Of a stretch of DNA of 64,000 nt, positions 33,360 through 41,385 are shown piece after piece (position 1 is the first letter of the stretch; each line of letters opens with the position of its first letter). The position numbers were made by a program, and so were the translations under genes. The stretch spans positions 372,001-436,000 of the forward strand of contig JAKSIC010000001.1 of the NCBI GenBank assembly GCA_024399015.1. Direction: 5' to 3'. Source of the DNA: Fibrobacter sp. (GTDB lineage: Bacteria; Fibrobacterota; Fibrobacteria; Fibrobacterales; Fibrobacteraceae). The notes beneath the pieces are model-generated. The model was given only the letters and a program-made list of their open reading frames with translations. It did not search any database and was not told the DNA's origin.

Positions 33360-34421
33360 ATGAGAATATTGCCAAAAGATATTGATGCACAAGACTTTTA
33401 CCAGTCCAAGTTCGAATTCTATAGACGCTTTTCTTTTTGGGCTGTCATTTTTGCAGCCGTAGGAACACTTTCCTATTTCGTTTCCGATTGCCAGTTGTTC
33501 GGTGGACGCTTCGCCTGGGAAACCCTCCCTGCAAGACTTACCCCTCTTATTCCCATGACAGCCTTTATTCTTCTGAGCAAGAAGACAAAGAATTATAAAA
33601 TCATGGGGTACGCCACCTACTTTGTAATCCATTGTTGTATATGGTGTACCATGTGGTCTGTTTACTACCTCCCGGACAAGACTCATTTCTCGGAAGGAAG
33701 TATCGTGCTGCAGCTGGCATTCTTCGCGGTAAACTTTGCATTCCCGTGGACAATGGCTGTTCCCATGCATACTTTGCAGATCGTCACTATTCTGCTGACA
33801 CATCCGCTCATCCATTACCCCAACATTGATCTCCTGCTTTCTTTGAACATTCCTTGCTGGGCAGCCATCTGCCTTGCCCACTTCGTAATGCAGAATCTCT
33901 ACGTCAAGCACTATCAAACTACGAAAAAGCTCCAGTACATTTCCATGTTTGACGCACTCACCGGCGCTCACAGCAGAAACATCACCAAGGATCTTCTCAA
34001 GCCGGACTCTACCGAGTTCAAGGAAAAGTACCGTCAGCCTCTGTGCGTTGCCATGTTCGACATCGATCTGTTCAAACAGGTGAACGACCAGTACGGCCAT
34101 GCCAAGGGTGATATCGTCCTCAAGGATTTTGCCAACATCGTTCTGGAATCAAAGACAGATACAGACGTGTTCATTCGCTGGGGCGGTGAAGAATTTATTC
34201 TCCTCATGCCCAATACGGAACTGGGCGCTGCAGTGGCTACTGTAGAATCTATTCGAAGAAAGGTGCAGCGCTTTGACCAGGGCGTATGCCCCATAACAGT
34301 TTCCGCCGGTGTTGCAAAGTATGATGGAAAGGATTACAAGCTTGTTATTGACAGCGCAGACAAGGCTCTGTACACCGCCAAGAACAACGGTAGAAACCAG
34401 GTGGTAGCCTACCAGAAATAG
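33360..34421 (+). CDS. Membrane-bound diguanylate cyclase (GGEEF)
   Basis: A 353-residue inner-membrane enzyme. The N-terminal half has about six helices (from RRFSFWAVIFAAVGTLSYFV to IPCWAAICLAHFVMQNL), the C-terminal ~170 residues a GGDEF domain: MFDALTGAHSRN, MFDIDLFKQVNDQYGHAKGD and the active site WGGEEF. The inhibitory RxxD is absent (TDTD at that place), so product feedback by that site is unlikely. I use the ATG at 33360. The frame opens at a GTG at 33282 directly behind the terminator of the previous gene, and another ATG lies at 33342; none has a clear SD sequence, so the start is uncertain. Confidence 0.85.
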   Translation: MRILPKDIDAQDFYQSKFEFYRRFSFWAVIFAAVGTLSYFVSDCQLFGGRFAWETLPARLTPLIPMTAFILLSKKTKNYKIMGYATYFVIHCCIWCTMWSVYYLPDKTHFSEGSIVLQLAFFAVNFAFPWTMAVPMHTLQIVTILLTHPLIHYPNIDLLLSLNIPCWAAICLAHFVMQNLYVKHYQTTKKLQYISMFDALTGAHSRNITKDLLKPDSTEFKEKYRQPLCVAMFDIDLFKQVNDQYGHAKGDIVLKDFANIVLESKTDTDVFIRWGGEEFILLMPNTELGAAVATVESIRRKVQRFDQGVCPITVSAGVAKYDGKDYKLVIDSADKALYTAKNNGRNQVVAYQK

Positions 34422-34440
34422 GCTCTAACAATTTTATTCG

Positions 34441-35505
34441 TTAATCGCGAAGTTCCAAAATTTCCGCTTCAATAGTCTGGTCCGAGGGATAGAAACCTTG
34501 GGCCTTTTCCAATAGGCGGAGAGCTTCTTCGTTACGCTTCTGGGAGCGGGCTTCGAAAGCCAGGTTCTTGAAACCGTAAACAGCTTCCTGGCTTCCAGAC
34601 TTGGCGGCCATTTCGTAGGCATTTTCAGAACGTTCCCAGAAATGGGCGTCGTAGGCAAGGTTTCCCAGGAAGATGGCGGCGTCGGCAAAATCCGGCTTGA
34701 TGGAAAGGATGTTGGTCAGCAGGTCCATGGCCACAAAGTTCTTGCCGTCTTCCACAAGGACGTCAGCAAGCTTGTACATGGTAGCTACGTCATCGGAGCG
34801 TACGCTAAGGGCCTCACGGTACGCGCCTGCACTCTGGTCGTAGTCCTTTTGCAATCGGTAGACGTCACCAAGATAGACGAGGAAGTCGACTTCCTCGGGA
34901 TGGTTGGCATAGCCTTCGCGAATCACCGCTACGGCCCGGTCAAAATCGTCCATGGCGATGTTTGCTTCCGAAAGCTGGTACACCACGCTGATATCGGACT
35001 TGTCCAGCTGATAAGCTTTTTCAATGGCTCGAAGGGCGCCCACCTTGTCGCCGGTGCGGGTGTAGGCTTCGCCCAGGAAGAGCCATGCGGAAACATTGTC
35101 CGGTTCCAGCTTGAGGGCGCGGTGGTAGGCGGCGACACATTCCGGATATTGCTTGAGGCGGTAGTAGACGCTTGCCATGTTGAAGAGGGCGGGCGCAAAC
35201 TTTCCGCTGGAGAAATCTACGGCCTTGCGATAGCTGGCCGCGGCCTCCGCATACTTTTCCATTTGATAGTAGCTATTGGCAATATTGAAACTTACGGCAA
35301 CAGGATCTGCCCCGCGTTCAAGGGCCTTGCGGTAGAGAATCACCGCCTGCTTGAATTTTCCATCACGATAAAGATTGTTGGCGCGGTCCACAATGTCTGC
35401 GGCCTGCTGGGCTGCGAACGCCGGGACAATCGCAAAAAAAGCCAGGACCAGAGCAACAAGGAATCGCTCTCCTTTAAACTTTACGCTTTCCCAAAACCTA
35501 GTCAT
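34441..35505 (-). CDS. Periplasmic TPR protein of the TonB operon
   Basis: A 354-residue exported protein (signal FLVALVLAFFAIVPAFA after a 14-residue start) made of about eight to nine tetratricopeptide repeats, for example AVSFNIANSYYQMEKYAEAAASYRKAV and AWLFLGEAYTRTGDKVGALRAIEKA. TPR proteins are scaffolds. As the last gene of a DUF3450-TtpC-ExbB-ExbD-TonB run, and overlapping the tonB stop by eight bases, it matches the TPR partner (TtpB-like) of the TonB2 systems of Vibrio and Shewanella, thought to help the complex reach the receptor. The start at 35505 is taken from that overlap. Confidence 0.85.
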   Translation of the reverse strand: MTRFWESVKFKGERFLVALVLAFFAIVPAFAAQQAADIVDRANNLYRDGKFKQAVILYRKALERGADPVAVSFNIANSYYQMEKYAEAAASYRKAVDFSSGKFAPALFNMASVYYRLKQYPECVAAYHRALKLEPDNVSAWLFLGEAYTRTGDKVGALRAIEKAYQLDKSDISVVYQLSEANIAMDDFDRAVAVIREGYANHPEEVDFLVYLGDVYRLQKDYDQSAGAYREALSVRSDDVATMYKLADVLVEDGKNFVAMDLLTNILSIKPDFADAAIFLGNLAYDAHFWERSENAYEMAAKSGSQEAVYGFKNLAFEARSQKRNEEALRLLEKAQGFYPSDQTIEAEILELRD

Positions 35506-36169
35506 GGAACTTCACCTCGAACGGTTGTTCCATACCGCAGAAGGGCACCGCCTTGCCGTCTTTTTCTGCAGGTTCAAAAGTCATCCTGGCTAAGGCATCC
35601 TTACCCGCCTGGGCAAGGCCTGTTCCCGCAGGAGTTTCCTCGATAATGCGAATATCATAGGCGCGGCCGCTGGCATCCACGCAGAAACTCAAGCGAAGCA
35701 TTGCATCAATTTCACGGTCACGGATCTGGGCAGGCACCTGGAAGTTGGGCATGCTGCGGCCACTCGGCTTTTTATCCACTTCACCATTTTCTGTACTGAA
35801 GTTTCCACCACGGAATTCAGCCACAAGTTCTTCGTTGATGGCGGCGCCACCGGTACCGCCAACGGTGCCCAGATTCATCGCCATGCGGGGGCCCGCCTTA
35901 GGCGAACGGGAATTGGATTTTTGACGATTGGGCTTGCGGGAAGGCTTTTTCTTTTCAACCTTCTTTTCCACTTCATCCACCTTCTTCACGGCCACTTCGG
36001 TCTTGACGAACTTCTTTTCATGGAACACCTTGCCTGTAAGAAAAAGGTTTGCCATAGTCACGGAGAACACCAGCAGAAGACTGCTGCAAACCGCCACGGT
36101 AAGCACCGTGAACCGCTTGAAGATTTTCAAGATACCCTTTATAATCGCCTTAATCAAATCCATCATCAA
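35498..36169 (-). CDS. TonB energy transducer
   Basis: A 223-residue inner-membrane protein. One helix (about 18-42, LTVAVCSSLLLVFSVTMANLFL) is followed by a Lys/Glu/Val-rich periplasmic spacer (EVAVKKVDEVEKKVEKKK, SRKPNRQKSNSRSPK) in place of the usual Pro-Glu/Pro-Lys arm, a glycine stretch, and a C-terminal TonB/TonB2 fold with LRLSFCVDASGRAYDIRIIEETPAGTG and DALARMTFEPAEKDGKAVPF. The two cysteines in the C-terminal domain (SFCVD, PFCGM) could form a disulfide. It should couple the proton motive force from ExbBD to the receptor encoded in the same operon. The ATG could be any of three in a row. Confidence 0.88.
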   Translation of the reverse strand: MMMDLIKAIIKGILKIFKRFTVLTVAVCSSLLLVFSVTMANLFLTGKVFHEKKFVKTEVAVKKVDEVEKKVEKKKPSRKPNRQKSNSRSPKAGPRMAMNLGTVGGTGGAAINEELVAEFRGGNFSTENGEVDKKPSGRSMPNFQVPAQIRDREIDAMLRLSFCVDASGRAYDIRIIEETPAGTGLAQAGKDALARMTFEPAEKDGKAVPFCGMEQPFEVKFHD

Positions 36170-36176
36170 TTAACAA

Positions 36177-36581
36177 CTACTCCGCCTGGGCCGCGATAGA
36201 AACTTTCTTGACGCCGGACATGTTGCAAGCATCGATCACCTGGACAAGCACGCCTGTTTCTGCACCCTTGTCGGCAATGACAACCGCCTCCCGATCCGGA
36301 GTCTTCGCCAAGGTCTGCTTGAGAATATCCTGAAGGCTGGCCAAGTCCACCTGGCGTTCGTTAATGTGAATCGTCCCTTCACGGGTGATGGCAATCAGGA
36401 TGTTTTCCTTTTCCAGCTGGCTTGCGCTCTGGGCCTGGGGCTTTGTCACATCCACGCCGGTTTCGCGGGTAAAGCTGGAGGTCACCACAAAGAAGATCAG
36501 CAAGATGAACACGATGTCCATCAGCGGGCCCATGTCGATGCCCATATCCTTCTGTTTACGTTGCGGTAAGTTAAAATTCAT
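36177..36581 (-). CDS. ExbD biopolymer transport protein
   Basis: A 134-residue ExbD/TolR protein. A short cytoplasmic start (MNFNLPQRKQKDMGIDMGPLMDIVFILLIFFVV) includes the membrane helix with the proton-carrying aspartate (PLMDIVFILLIFF), then the periplasmic domain (ITREGTIHINERQVDLASLQ, DREAVVIADKGAETG, VIDACNMSGVKKVSIAAQ). It forms the proton-driven motor with ExbB. Gaps of eight or nine bases separate it from exbB and tonB. Confidence 0.95.
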   Translation of the reverse strand: MNFNLPQRKQKDMGIDMGPLMDIVFILLIFFVVTSSFTRETGVDVTKPQAQSASQLEKENILIAITREGTIHINERQVDLASLQDILKQTLAKTPDREAVVIADKGAETGVLVQVIDACNMSGVKKVSIAAQAE

Positions 36582-36589
36582 TTTTTCCT

Positions 36590-37255
36590 CTAGTTCATCG
36601 GCGGGCGATTGGAGATATAGTTTTCTATAACCGTTGCGCCCAGCTGCAATTGCTGAGACAAAATATCAATACGTTCATCAAGACGCTGTTTCAAAAGCGT
36701 CAGCGGAAAGGCCACCAAAAGTCCACTCTGGGTAGAAATCAGGGCTTCGGAAATACCATCAGCCATCAGAACCGGATTCTGGTTTCCATACAAGGTAATC
36801 ACATCAAAGGTGGATACCATGCCGGTCACCGTTCCCAAAAGCCCCAGAAGAGGGGCGGCCGCAGCCATCATGGAAACAATGTGGTTTCCCTGCTGCATGT
36901 AGCGCAAAGTCTTGATCATGCGCACCTGCATATAGTCTTCATATTCCGCAGGTGTTTCCACAGCCACCTTCAAAGCCAAGTGCAATTCGCGGGCGAGAAT
37001 ACCGCCACGTTTCTTGAGGCGGCCACGGGCAGTTCTGGCGCGACCGCTGGTGCTATTTTCCAGATCCTTGCGAAGGCGTTCCACCACCTTGCCGGAATCC
37101 TTGCGGAAATAGTCCCTGCCGATGCGGAACCAGGCACTGTACAGGAAATAGAAACCGATAACACCGCACAGAAGGATAGGCAGCATCACCACACCGCCGG
37201 CCTCGTAGGTGTTCTGCAACGATTCTATGAATACGTACAGGTTATTGTCCATCAT
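36590..37255 (-). CDS. ExbB/TolQ proton channel protein
   Basis: A 221-residue MotA/TolQ/ExbB protein with three helices. TM1 lies at about 17-38 (GGVVMLPILLCGVIGFYFLYSAW), the conserved pair at about 130-200 (NHIVSMMAAAAPLLGLLGTVTGMVSTFDVI; DGISEALISTQSGLLVAFPLTLLKQRL). It forms the pentamer around ExbD. It is the second, short ExbB of the operon; the long one is the next gene upstream. Confidence 0.94.
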   Translation of the reverse strand: MMDNNLYVFIESLQNTYEAGGVVMLPILLCGVIGFYFLYSAWFRIGRDYFRKDSGKVVERLRKDLENSTSGRARTARGRLKKRGGILARELHLALKVAVETPAEYEDYMQVRMIKTLRYMQQGNHIVSMMAAAAPLLGLLGTVTGMVSTFDVITLYGNQNPVLMADGISEALISTQSGLLVAFPLTLLKQRLDERIDILSQQLQLGATVIENYISNRPPMN

Positions 37256-37288
37256 ATTTTATCGGTCTATTTCTGTTCCGTTTGTGAT

Positions 37289-38866
37289 TTAGCTCTTGGG
37301 GAAAATCTTGTTCAAAAGGGCGGTACTCTGAACGTAAAGTTCACTGGTGACCTTTTCAATCTTTTCACTCAAGAGGCCATGGAGAATCATCACAGGAATT
37401 GCAATGATCAAACCAGTTTCCGTAGTGACCAGGGCTTCGGAAATACCGCCGGCAAGAACGCGGGCATCGTTGGTACCCACTTCCGTAATCACCGTGAACA
37501 AGGTGATAATACCCGTCACCGTACCAAGCAAACCAAGAAGCGGAGCGATGGAACCCATGGCGGCGAGCAAGCCCATGCGACGTTCCAATTTCGGCTGTTC
37601 TCTGAGCAAAGCTTCTTGCAAAGATTTTTCCGCAGAGTCGCGGCCGTCCTTGGCCTTGTTCAGCACAGCAAAGAGAACCATGGAAAGGCCGGTATCTCGC
37701 TTGAGGCAAAGATTTGCGGCTTCTTCAAATTTTCCGTCGGCGACAAACTTGTCAATCTTCTTCAGGAAACGGCGGCCGACGCGTCCGCGGAACATCAATA
37801 CAAGGAAACGTTCCAAAGCCAGCAGCAGCGCGAGCAGGGCGCACAGCATCAACGGATACATCACGATGCCGCCTTTCTTGAAGAAAGCCTGCAGTTCCTG
37901 CTGCCAGGTGAGTTCCTCTACGTCGGAAATAGAATTCTTTACGGCCTTGTTCTGCAGAACGTCCAGCGGGATCGTCACAGAAGATGCGGTAGGAGCTTCG
38001 CTCACTGCCTTGCTGATAGAAGCAGACATGTCCTGAGGCAAAGTGGTGGTCCATTCAAAAATCTTGCCCTGTAGTGCACCAGAACGAATCAAAGCCTGAA
38101 CTTCTCCATTATCTGTAGCCACTTCACCAAGAAAAACTGTGCCCAAGCGCAAGCGATTCACGTTCACATCAGGGCGGGTTCCCACCTGGGAAATCTCCTT
38201 GCCTGCAGACTGGGTATAAGTCAGCTGATGACGCAGCAGCAAGTCTTCAAGATAAGTGCGCGCCACGGCAACCGTGTTGGGATTCTTCTTGTCGGACTCA
38301 TCCTGGGCCTTCTTCAGGGAAAGAAGACGGTTATTCATTCCCACAGGATAGTCGCCGGTAATTTCGCCCAGGGACTTTTCCAGGGAAAGCTTCACCTGGG
38401 TATGCAAAGCATCATAGCCGGATTCGTCGGACTTGGCCTTTTCTTCTGCATCATTGGTCACGTCCTTACTAGCCATTACTTCTTCGTTAATGCGGCCGAG
38501 GTCTGTGGAAAGCTTGGAGTAGCGACCATCAAGTTCGCGGGTTTCCACCTGATGTTCTTCGGTCAACTTGGTTTCGTTATAACGCTTGCGCCAATGTTCC
38601 GCTTCCAGCTTTTCGAGGGAATCGGCCTTCTGCAAACGCATACGGGTAAGGGCGTCCACTTCGCGCTGCAAGTTCTTGAATTCCTCGCGTCGCAGGGAAT
38701 CCTTAATCTGGGCCTGTTTTTCGGCTTCGTCCTTCTTGTTGTCGGACCAGGGCCACGCAAAGGCGCAAGGAGCCACAAGCGTGATGACAAGGAACATAAA
38801 GGCAACGACGCTTCGATTGCCACGGCTCTGCGAGCCTCGCAATGACTTTTCAATAAACTTCTTCAT
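37289..38866 (-). CDS. Long ExbB-like protein with periplasmic coiled coil (TtpC type)
   Basis: A 525-residue protein of the TtpC class. The signal peptide ends near residue 38 (VITLVAPCAFAWPW). Residues about 45-150 form a charged coiled coil (EFKNLQREVDALTRMRLQKADSLEKLEAE), then a beta-rich periplasmic region, and from about residue 330 an ExbB/TolQ domain with ALLALLLALERFLVLMFRG, GSIAPLLGLLGTVTGIITLF and AGGISEALVTTETGLIIAIPVMILH. TtpC couples to DUF3450 and the TonB2 motor. Its first 20 residues are odd: KSLRGSQSRGNRSVV comes from a palindromic repeat inserted between the start codon and the hydrophobic core (see repeat at 38807). It shares the A of its ATG with the stop of the DUF3450 gene. 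Confidence 0.88.
   Translation of the reverse strand: MKKFIEKSLRGSQSRGNRSVVAFMFLVITLVAPCAFAWPWSDNKKDEAEKQAQIKDSLRREEFKNLQREVDALTRMRLQKADSLEKLEAEHWRKRYNETKLTEEHQVETRELDGRYSKLSTDLGRINEEVMASKDVTNDAEEKAKSDESGYDALHTQVKLSLEKSLGEITGDYPVGMNNRLLSLKKAQDESDKKNPNTVAVARTYLEDLLLRHQLTYTQSAGKEISQVGTRPDVNVNRLRLGTVFLGEVATDNGEVQALIRSGALQGKIFEWTTTLPQDMSASISKAVSEAPTASSVTIPLDVLQNKAVKNSISDVEELTWQQELQAFFKKGGIVMYPLMLCALLALLLALERFLVLMFRGRVGRRFLKKIDKFVADGKFEEAANLCLKRDTGLSMVLFAVLNKAKDGRDSAEKSLQEALLREQPKLERRMGLLAAMGSIAPLLGLLGTVTGIITLFTVITEVGTNDARVLAGGISEALVTTETGLIIAIPVMILHGLLSEKIEKVTSELYVQSTALLNKIFPKS
38807..38846 (-). repeat. Palindromic repeat inserted in the ttpC-like signal peptide (copy A)
   Basis: On the minus strand GTCATTGCGAG is followed by the stem GGCTC-GCA-GAGCC and CGTGGCAATCGAAGC. 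The same outer ends with a different but still fully paired stem occur at 43403. It keeps the reading frame open and adds about 13 residues to the signal peptide n-region. Confidence 0.75.
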
Positions 38867-39726
38867 TATTCATTCCCTCCCGTCACAGAAAGGCTTACTG
38901 GCAGCGATACCATCTGAGGTGGCTTCTTGGCCTGCTTCACATCCAAGGCAAAACGAACCGCTTCGCGTTCTGCCAAAGTCAATTCTTCATTCCATTCATA
39001 AACGACCTTGGTTTCGGCCTTGCCATCTGCGGAACCGCCATCCAGCTTGCGGACAAGGGCTCCGTAAACCGTTCCGTTTTCATCGCTGTAAACCATCCAC
39101 TGGTTTCCAATACGCAGAATCTGGGCGTTAATCAGTTCACCATTCTTACGGGTCAGCGGAGAATTGATAATAGCCACTTCGTCACCGAAGCGGGTCTCTT
39201 CGGCAATCAGGGATTTCAAGCGGGAGAAAGCTTCTTCTTCGGAAGCATTGCCGCTCTCAATATCGCGGGTCAGGGACTTTGCGCGATCCAGGCGGGTTTC
39301 ACGGTCCCAGGGCAAGGTCTGCTCAATCTGCTTTTCGAACTGCTTGCAGATAAGGGTCAGCATGGTGCTCAAGGCCTTGCGCTTGGCCTTCACATTGTCG
39401 CTACGGTTCTTGGCGCGGGCCTGCTTGTTGCGTTCATCCTGCAGCTGGGCGGCCACATTGCGGATCTTTTCGTTCAAGGAATCGATTTCTGCGGAACGGC
39501 GGCTTTTGTCGGCCTTGTAACGGTTCACCAAAGTCTTGTAGCGGTTGTCATCCGCTCTCAACATGGAATCCGTTGCAGAAATCTGCTTGGAAAGTTTCTG
39601 AATGTCGGAATTCAACTTTTCCTTTTCCAACTTCAAATCCTTAATATCGGATTCTACATCGGCAAAGGCAAAAGTCGATAACAGTAGAACCATCAAAGTA
39701 CAAAATATGGTTTTCTTCTTAATCAT
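38866..39726 (-). CDS. DUF3450 family periplasmic protein
   Basis: A 286-residue exported protein: signal MIKKKTIFCTLMVLLLSTFAFA, then a long coiled coil (about 25-120: LKLEKEKLNSDIQKLSKQISATDSMLRAD, RAEIDSLNEKIRNVAAQLQDERNKQ) and a compact C-terminal domain (PWDRETRLDRAKSLTRDIESGNASEEEAFSRL, NAQILRIGNQWMVYSDENGTVYG). This is the DUF3450 family, always found beside TtpC-type ExbB proteins; Vibrio and Shewanella homologues lie in the same place of TonB2 operons. It probably binds TtpC's periplasmic coiled coil and bridges to the outer membrane. Confidence 0.9.
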   Translation of the reverse strand: MIKKKTIFCTLMVLLLSTFAFADVESDIKDLKLEKEKLNSDIQKLSKQISATDSMLRADDNRYKTLVNRYKADKSRRSAEIDSLNEKIRNVAAQLQDERNKQARAKNRSDNVKAKRKALSTMLTLICKQFEKQIEQTLPWDRETRLDRAKSLTRDIESGNASEEEAFSRLKSLIAEETRFGDEVAIINSPLTRKNGELINAQILRIGNQWMVYSDENGTVYGALVRKLDGGSADGKAETKVVYEWNEELTLAEREAVRFALDVKQAKKPPQMVSLPVSLSVTGGNE

Positions 39727-39741
39727 ATTCTTGTTCCTTCC

Positions 39742-41385
39742 TTAAAGTCTTGCGCATTGTTTGTCATCAGAATGTTCTTCACACCAACCTTCAACAACAC
39801 GCTCTAAAATACTCGAATTCATCTTTTCAATAACGTAACGGCTAACCAAGCCCGTCCCGCACTGGGGATGTTCTTCCATATCCCAGTCACGGTCGGAGCA
39901 CCATTGCCACAAATATTTCTTGCAGTAATTCTTCTCGGGAGCCACCTGGCAATCTTCGTAGATCTTATCACAATTTGCAAGGGAATTGTTCTTGAAATTG
40001 TTGGCAACACAATAGCGTTTCAGTCCATCGGCGTAAGCCTCGTCCTTCTTTTTCTGTGCCAAGGTATCTGGCAAGAAAAGGGACCACTTGTTGGTATCCA
40101 GGGACATGGCAAGTTTTACGGCCATGGGATAGCACATGCCCATTTCCTGATTCACCTCATACTTGTAGCCGCACCCTTCAACGCATTGAACGGTATCAAT
40201 GCATACGCTTTCACCTAAAAGGCGGCAGACCTTGGAACTTACACTGTCCGGGTCGTAGGAGGTATTAGCACAGTTGACCTTCTGTATATGGTCAAAGGGA
40301 ACATAGTCCTCCGCAGTCACCTCCATCAGCAGGGAGTCCTTGTACATACCGCTAAATACGCCCATTCCGTTTTCAACATTGGACTTGGGTTTTATTCGGG
40401 GATCGTCAAGAGCCTGGAGAACCGTATTCCTGTAATCGGAATAGGCCTGGTCTGTTGCATAGAAGCGAATTACCATTTCGCCAATAGGAGTGGTCATCCC
40501 GGTAAATTCGAAGGTATCCAAGGTACTTGAGCCGTTAAGGGACATACGAGTAGTAAAGCCCAGACTCGTCGTGTTATATGCGGGAGAAATCAAGGAAAGC
40601 CCCGTGTACCCCATGGAATCGGGTTGCAGCAGAGAACCCATCATGGCATTGATGGTATTGTTCATGGATTCGCCCCCGTTTACGTTGTCGTAAACCATGG
40701 TAACCAAAAGGCCTCTCACGCTTTCGTCGTAATCCAGGGGAACTTTGTAGGGGTTGACGTCAAAAGGAAATCCCAAATGCTCGAAAGAGTGGTACTTGTA
40801 GTCATTTTCAACAAAGGCGCCGTTACCCATCATGGCAGGCGGCACCACCCCCTTGGCTTTCAACTTAGTGGGAATGGTTGCAACGGCCTTGAATTCACTT
40901 TTCACCGTATGACCGGCGCTATCCCACTTGAAGAATGCTTTCAGCGTGTAGCTTTCACCAGGAATTCCGGTGCTTGAAACATAGGTGTGGAAACAGTTAG
41001 GCTTACTATACCGATCCACGGGTCCCATATCCACTTCAGTCTTTCCATCGCTGAACTTTCCAGAAATGATCACGTTGGCGCTATCGTAGAAAGCGAAGTT
41101 TTCCGCAGAACTTTCGTCTAACTTATACACCTTGGAGAAGCAAACGTAGGGAGATTCTTCTGCCACGATATAGCCGTAAGTATAAATGCCCTGGTAAACA
41201 GCAGTTTCTTCCGGATAGTAGCTCCACGGTCCCTGGAAATCACAGGCAGAGAAAATAATGGACAGCAGGAAATAGACAGTAGGAAGTAGAATGCGAGCCA
41301 ACGCATTCCCGCCCCGGGAAACCCTATGCCTCAAAGTGCCGCATGCGCGACCTTGTACCTCATACCTACTAGAAACGATATTCAT
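39742..41385 (-). CDS. DUF4249-like lipoprotein partner of the TonB receptor (start region disturbed)
   Basis: Up to 547 residues. The mature part is a lipoprotein with a beta-rich N-terminal domain (YTYGYIVAEESPYVCFSKVYKLDE, GESYTLKAFFKWDSAGHTVKSEFKAVATIP) of the DUF4249 kind, which in Bacteroidota accompanies TonB-dependent receptors, and a C-terminal half with many cysteine pairs. The first ATG at 41385 overlaps the receptor's end by 17 bases but yields a leader of repeat-like residues. The real signal is LLPTVYFLLSIIFSACD. It can be entered from a TTG at 41301, or, if one copy of a 14-bp tandem repeat at 41261-41288 were removed, from the ATG at 41306 as MRWLAFYFLLSIIFSAC. So the gene may be switched or damaged at its start. 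Function: probable surface ligand capture for the receptor. Confidence 0.7.
   Translation of the reverse strand: MNIVSSRYEVQGRACGTLRHRVSRGGNALARILLPTVYFLLSIIFSACDFQGPWSYYPEETAVYQGIYTYGYIVAEESPYVCFSKVYKLDESSAENFAFYDSANVIISGKFSDGKTEVDMGPVDRYSKPNCFHTYVSSTGIPGESYTLKAFFKWDSAGHTVKSEFKAVATIPTKLKAKGVVPPAMMGNGAFVENDYKYHSFEHLGFPFDVNPYKVPLDYDESVRGLLVTMVYDNVNGGESMNNTINAMMGSLLQPDSMGYTGLSLISPAYNTTSLGFTTRMSLNGSSTLDTFEFTGMTTPIGEMVIRFYATDQAYSDYRNTVLQALDDPRIKPKSNVENGMGVFSGMYKDSLLMEVTAEDYVPFDHIQKVNCANTSYDPDSVSSKVCRLLGESVCIDTVQCVEGCGYKYEVNQEMGMCYPMAVKLAMSLDTNKWSLFLPDTLAQKKKDEAYADGLKRYCVANNFKNNSLANCDKIYEDCQVAPEKNYCKKYLWQWCSDRDWDMEEHPQCGTGLVSRYVIEKMNSSILERVVEGWCEEHSDDKQCARL
41261..41288 (-). repeat. 14-bp imperfect tandem duplication in a signal peptide
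   Basis: On the minus strand TACTTCCTACTGTC is followed directly by TATTTCCTGCTGTC (two mismatches). Fourteen is not a multiple of three, so each gain or loss of a unit changes which upstream start codon is in frame with the lipoprotein. Confidence 0.85.

Noticed and set aside
36650-38074. A 474-residue plus-strand frame opposite exbB/ttpC
   Set aside because: Antisense to two well-recognised membrane proteins, with no family match.
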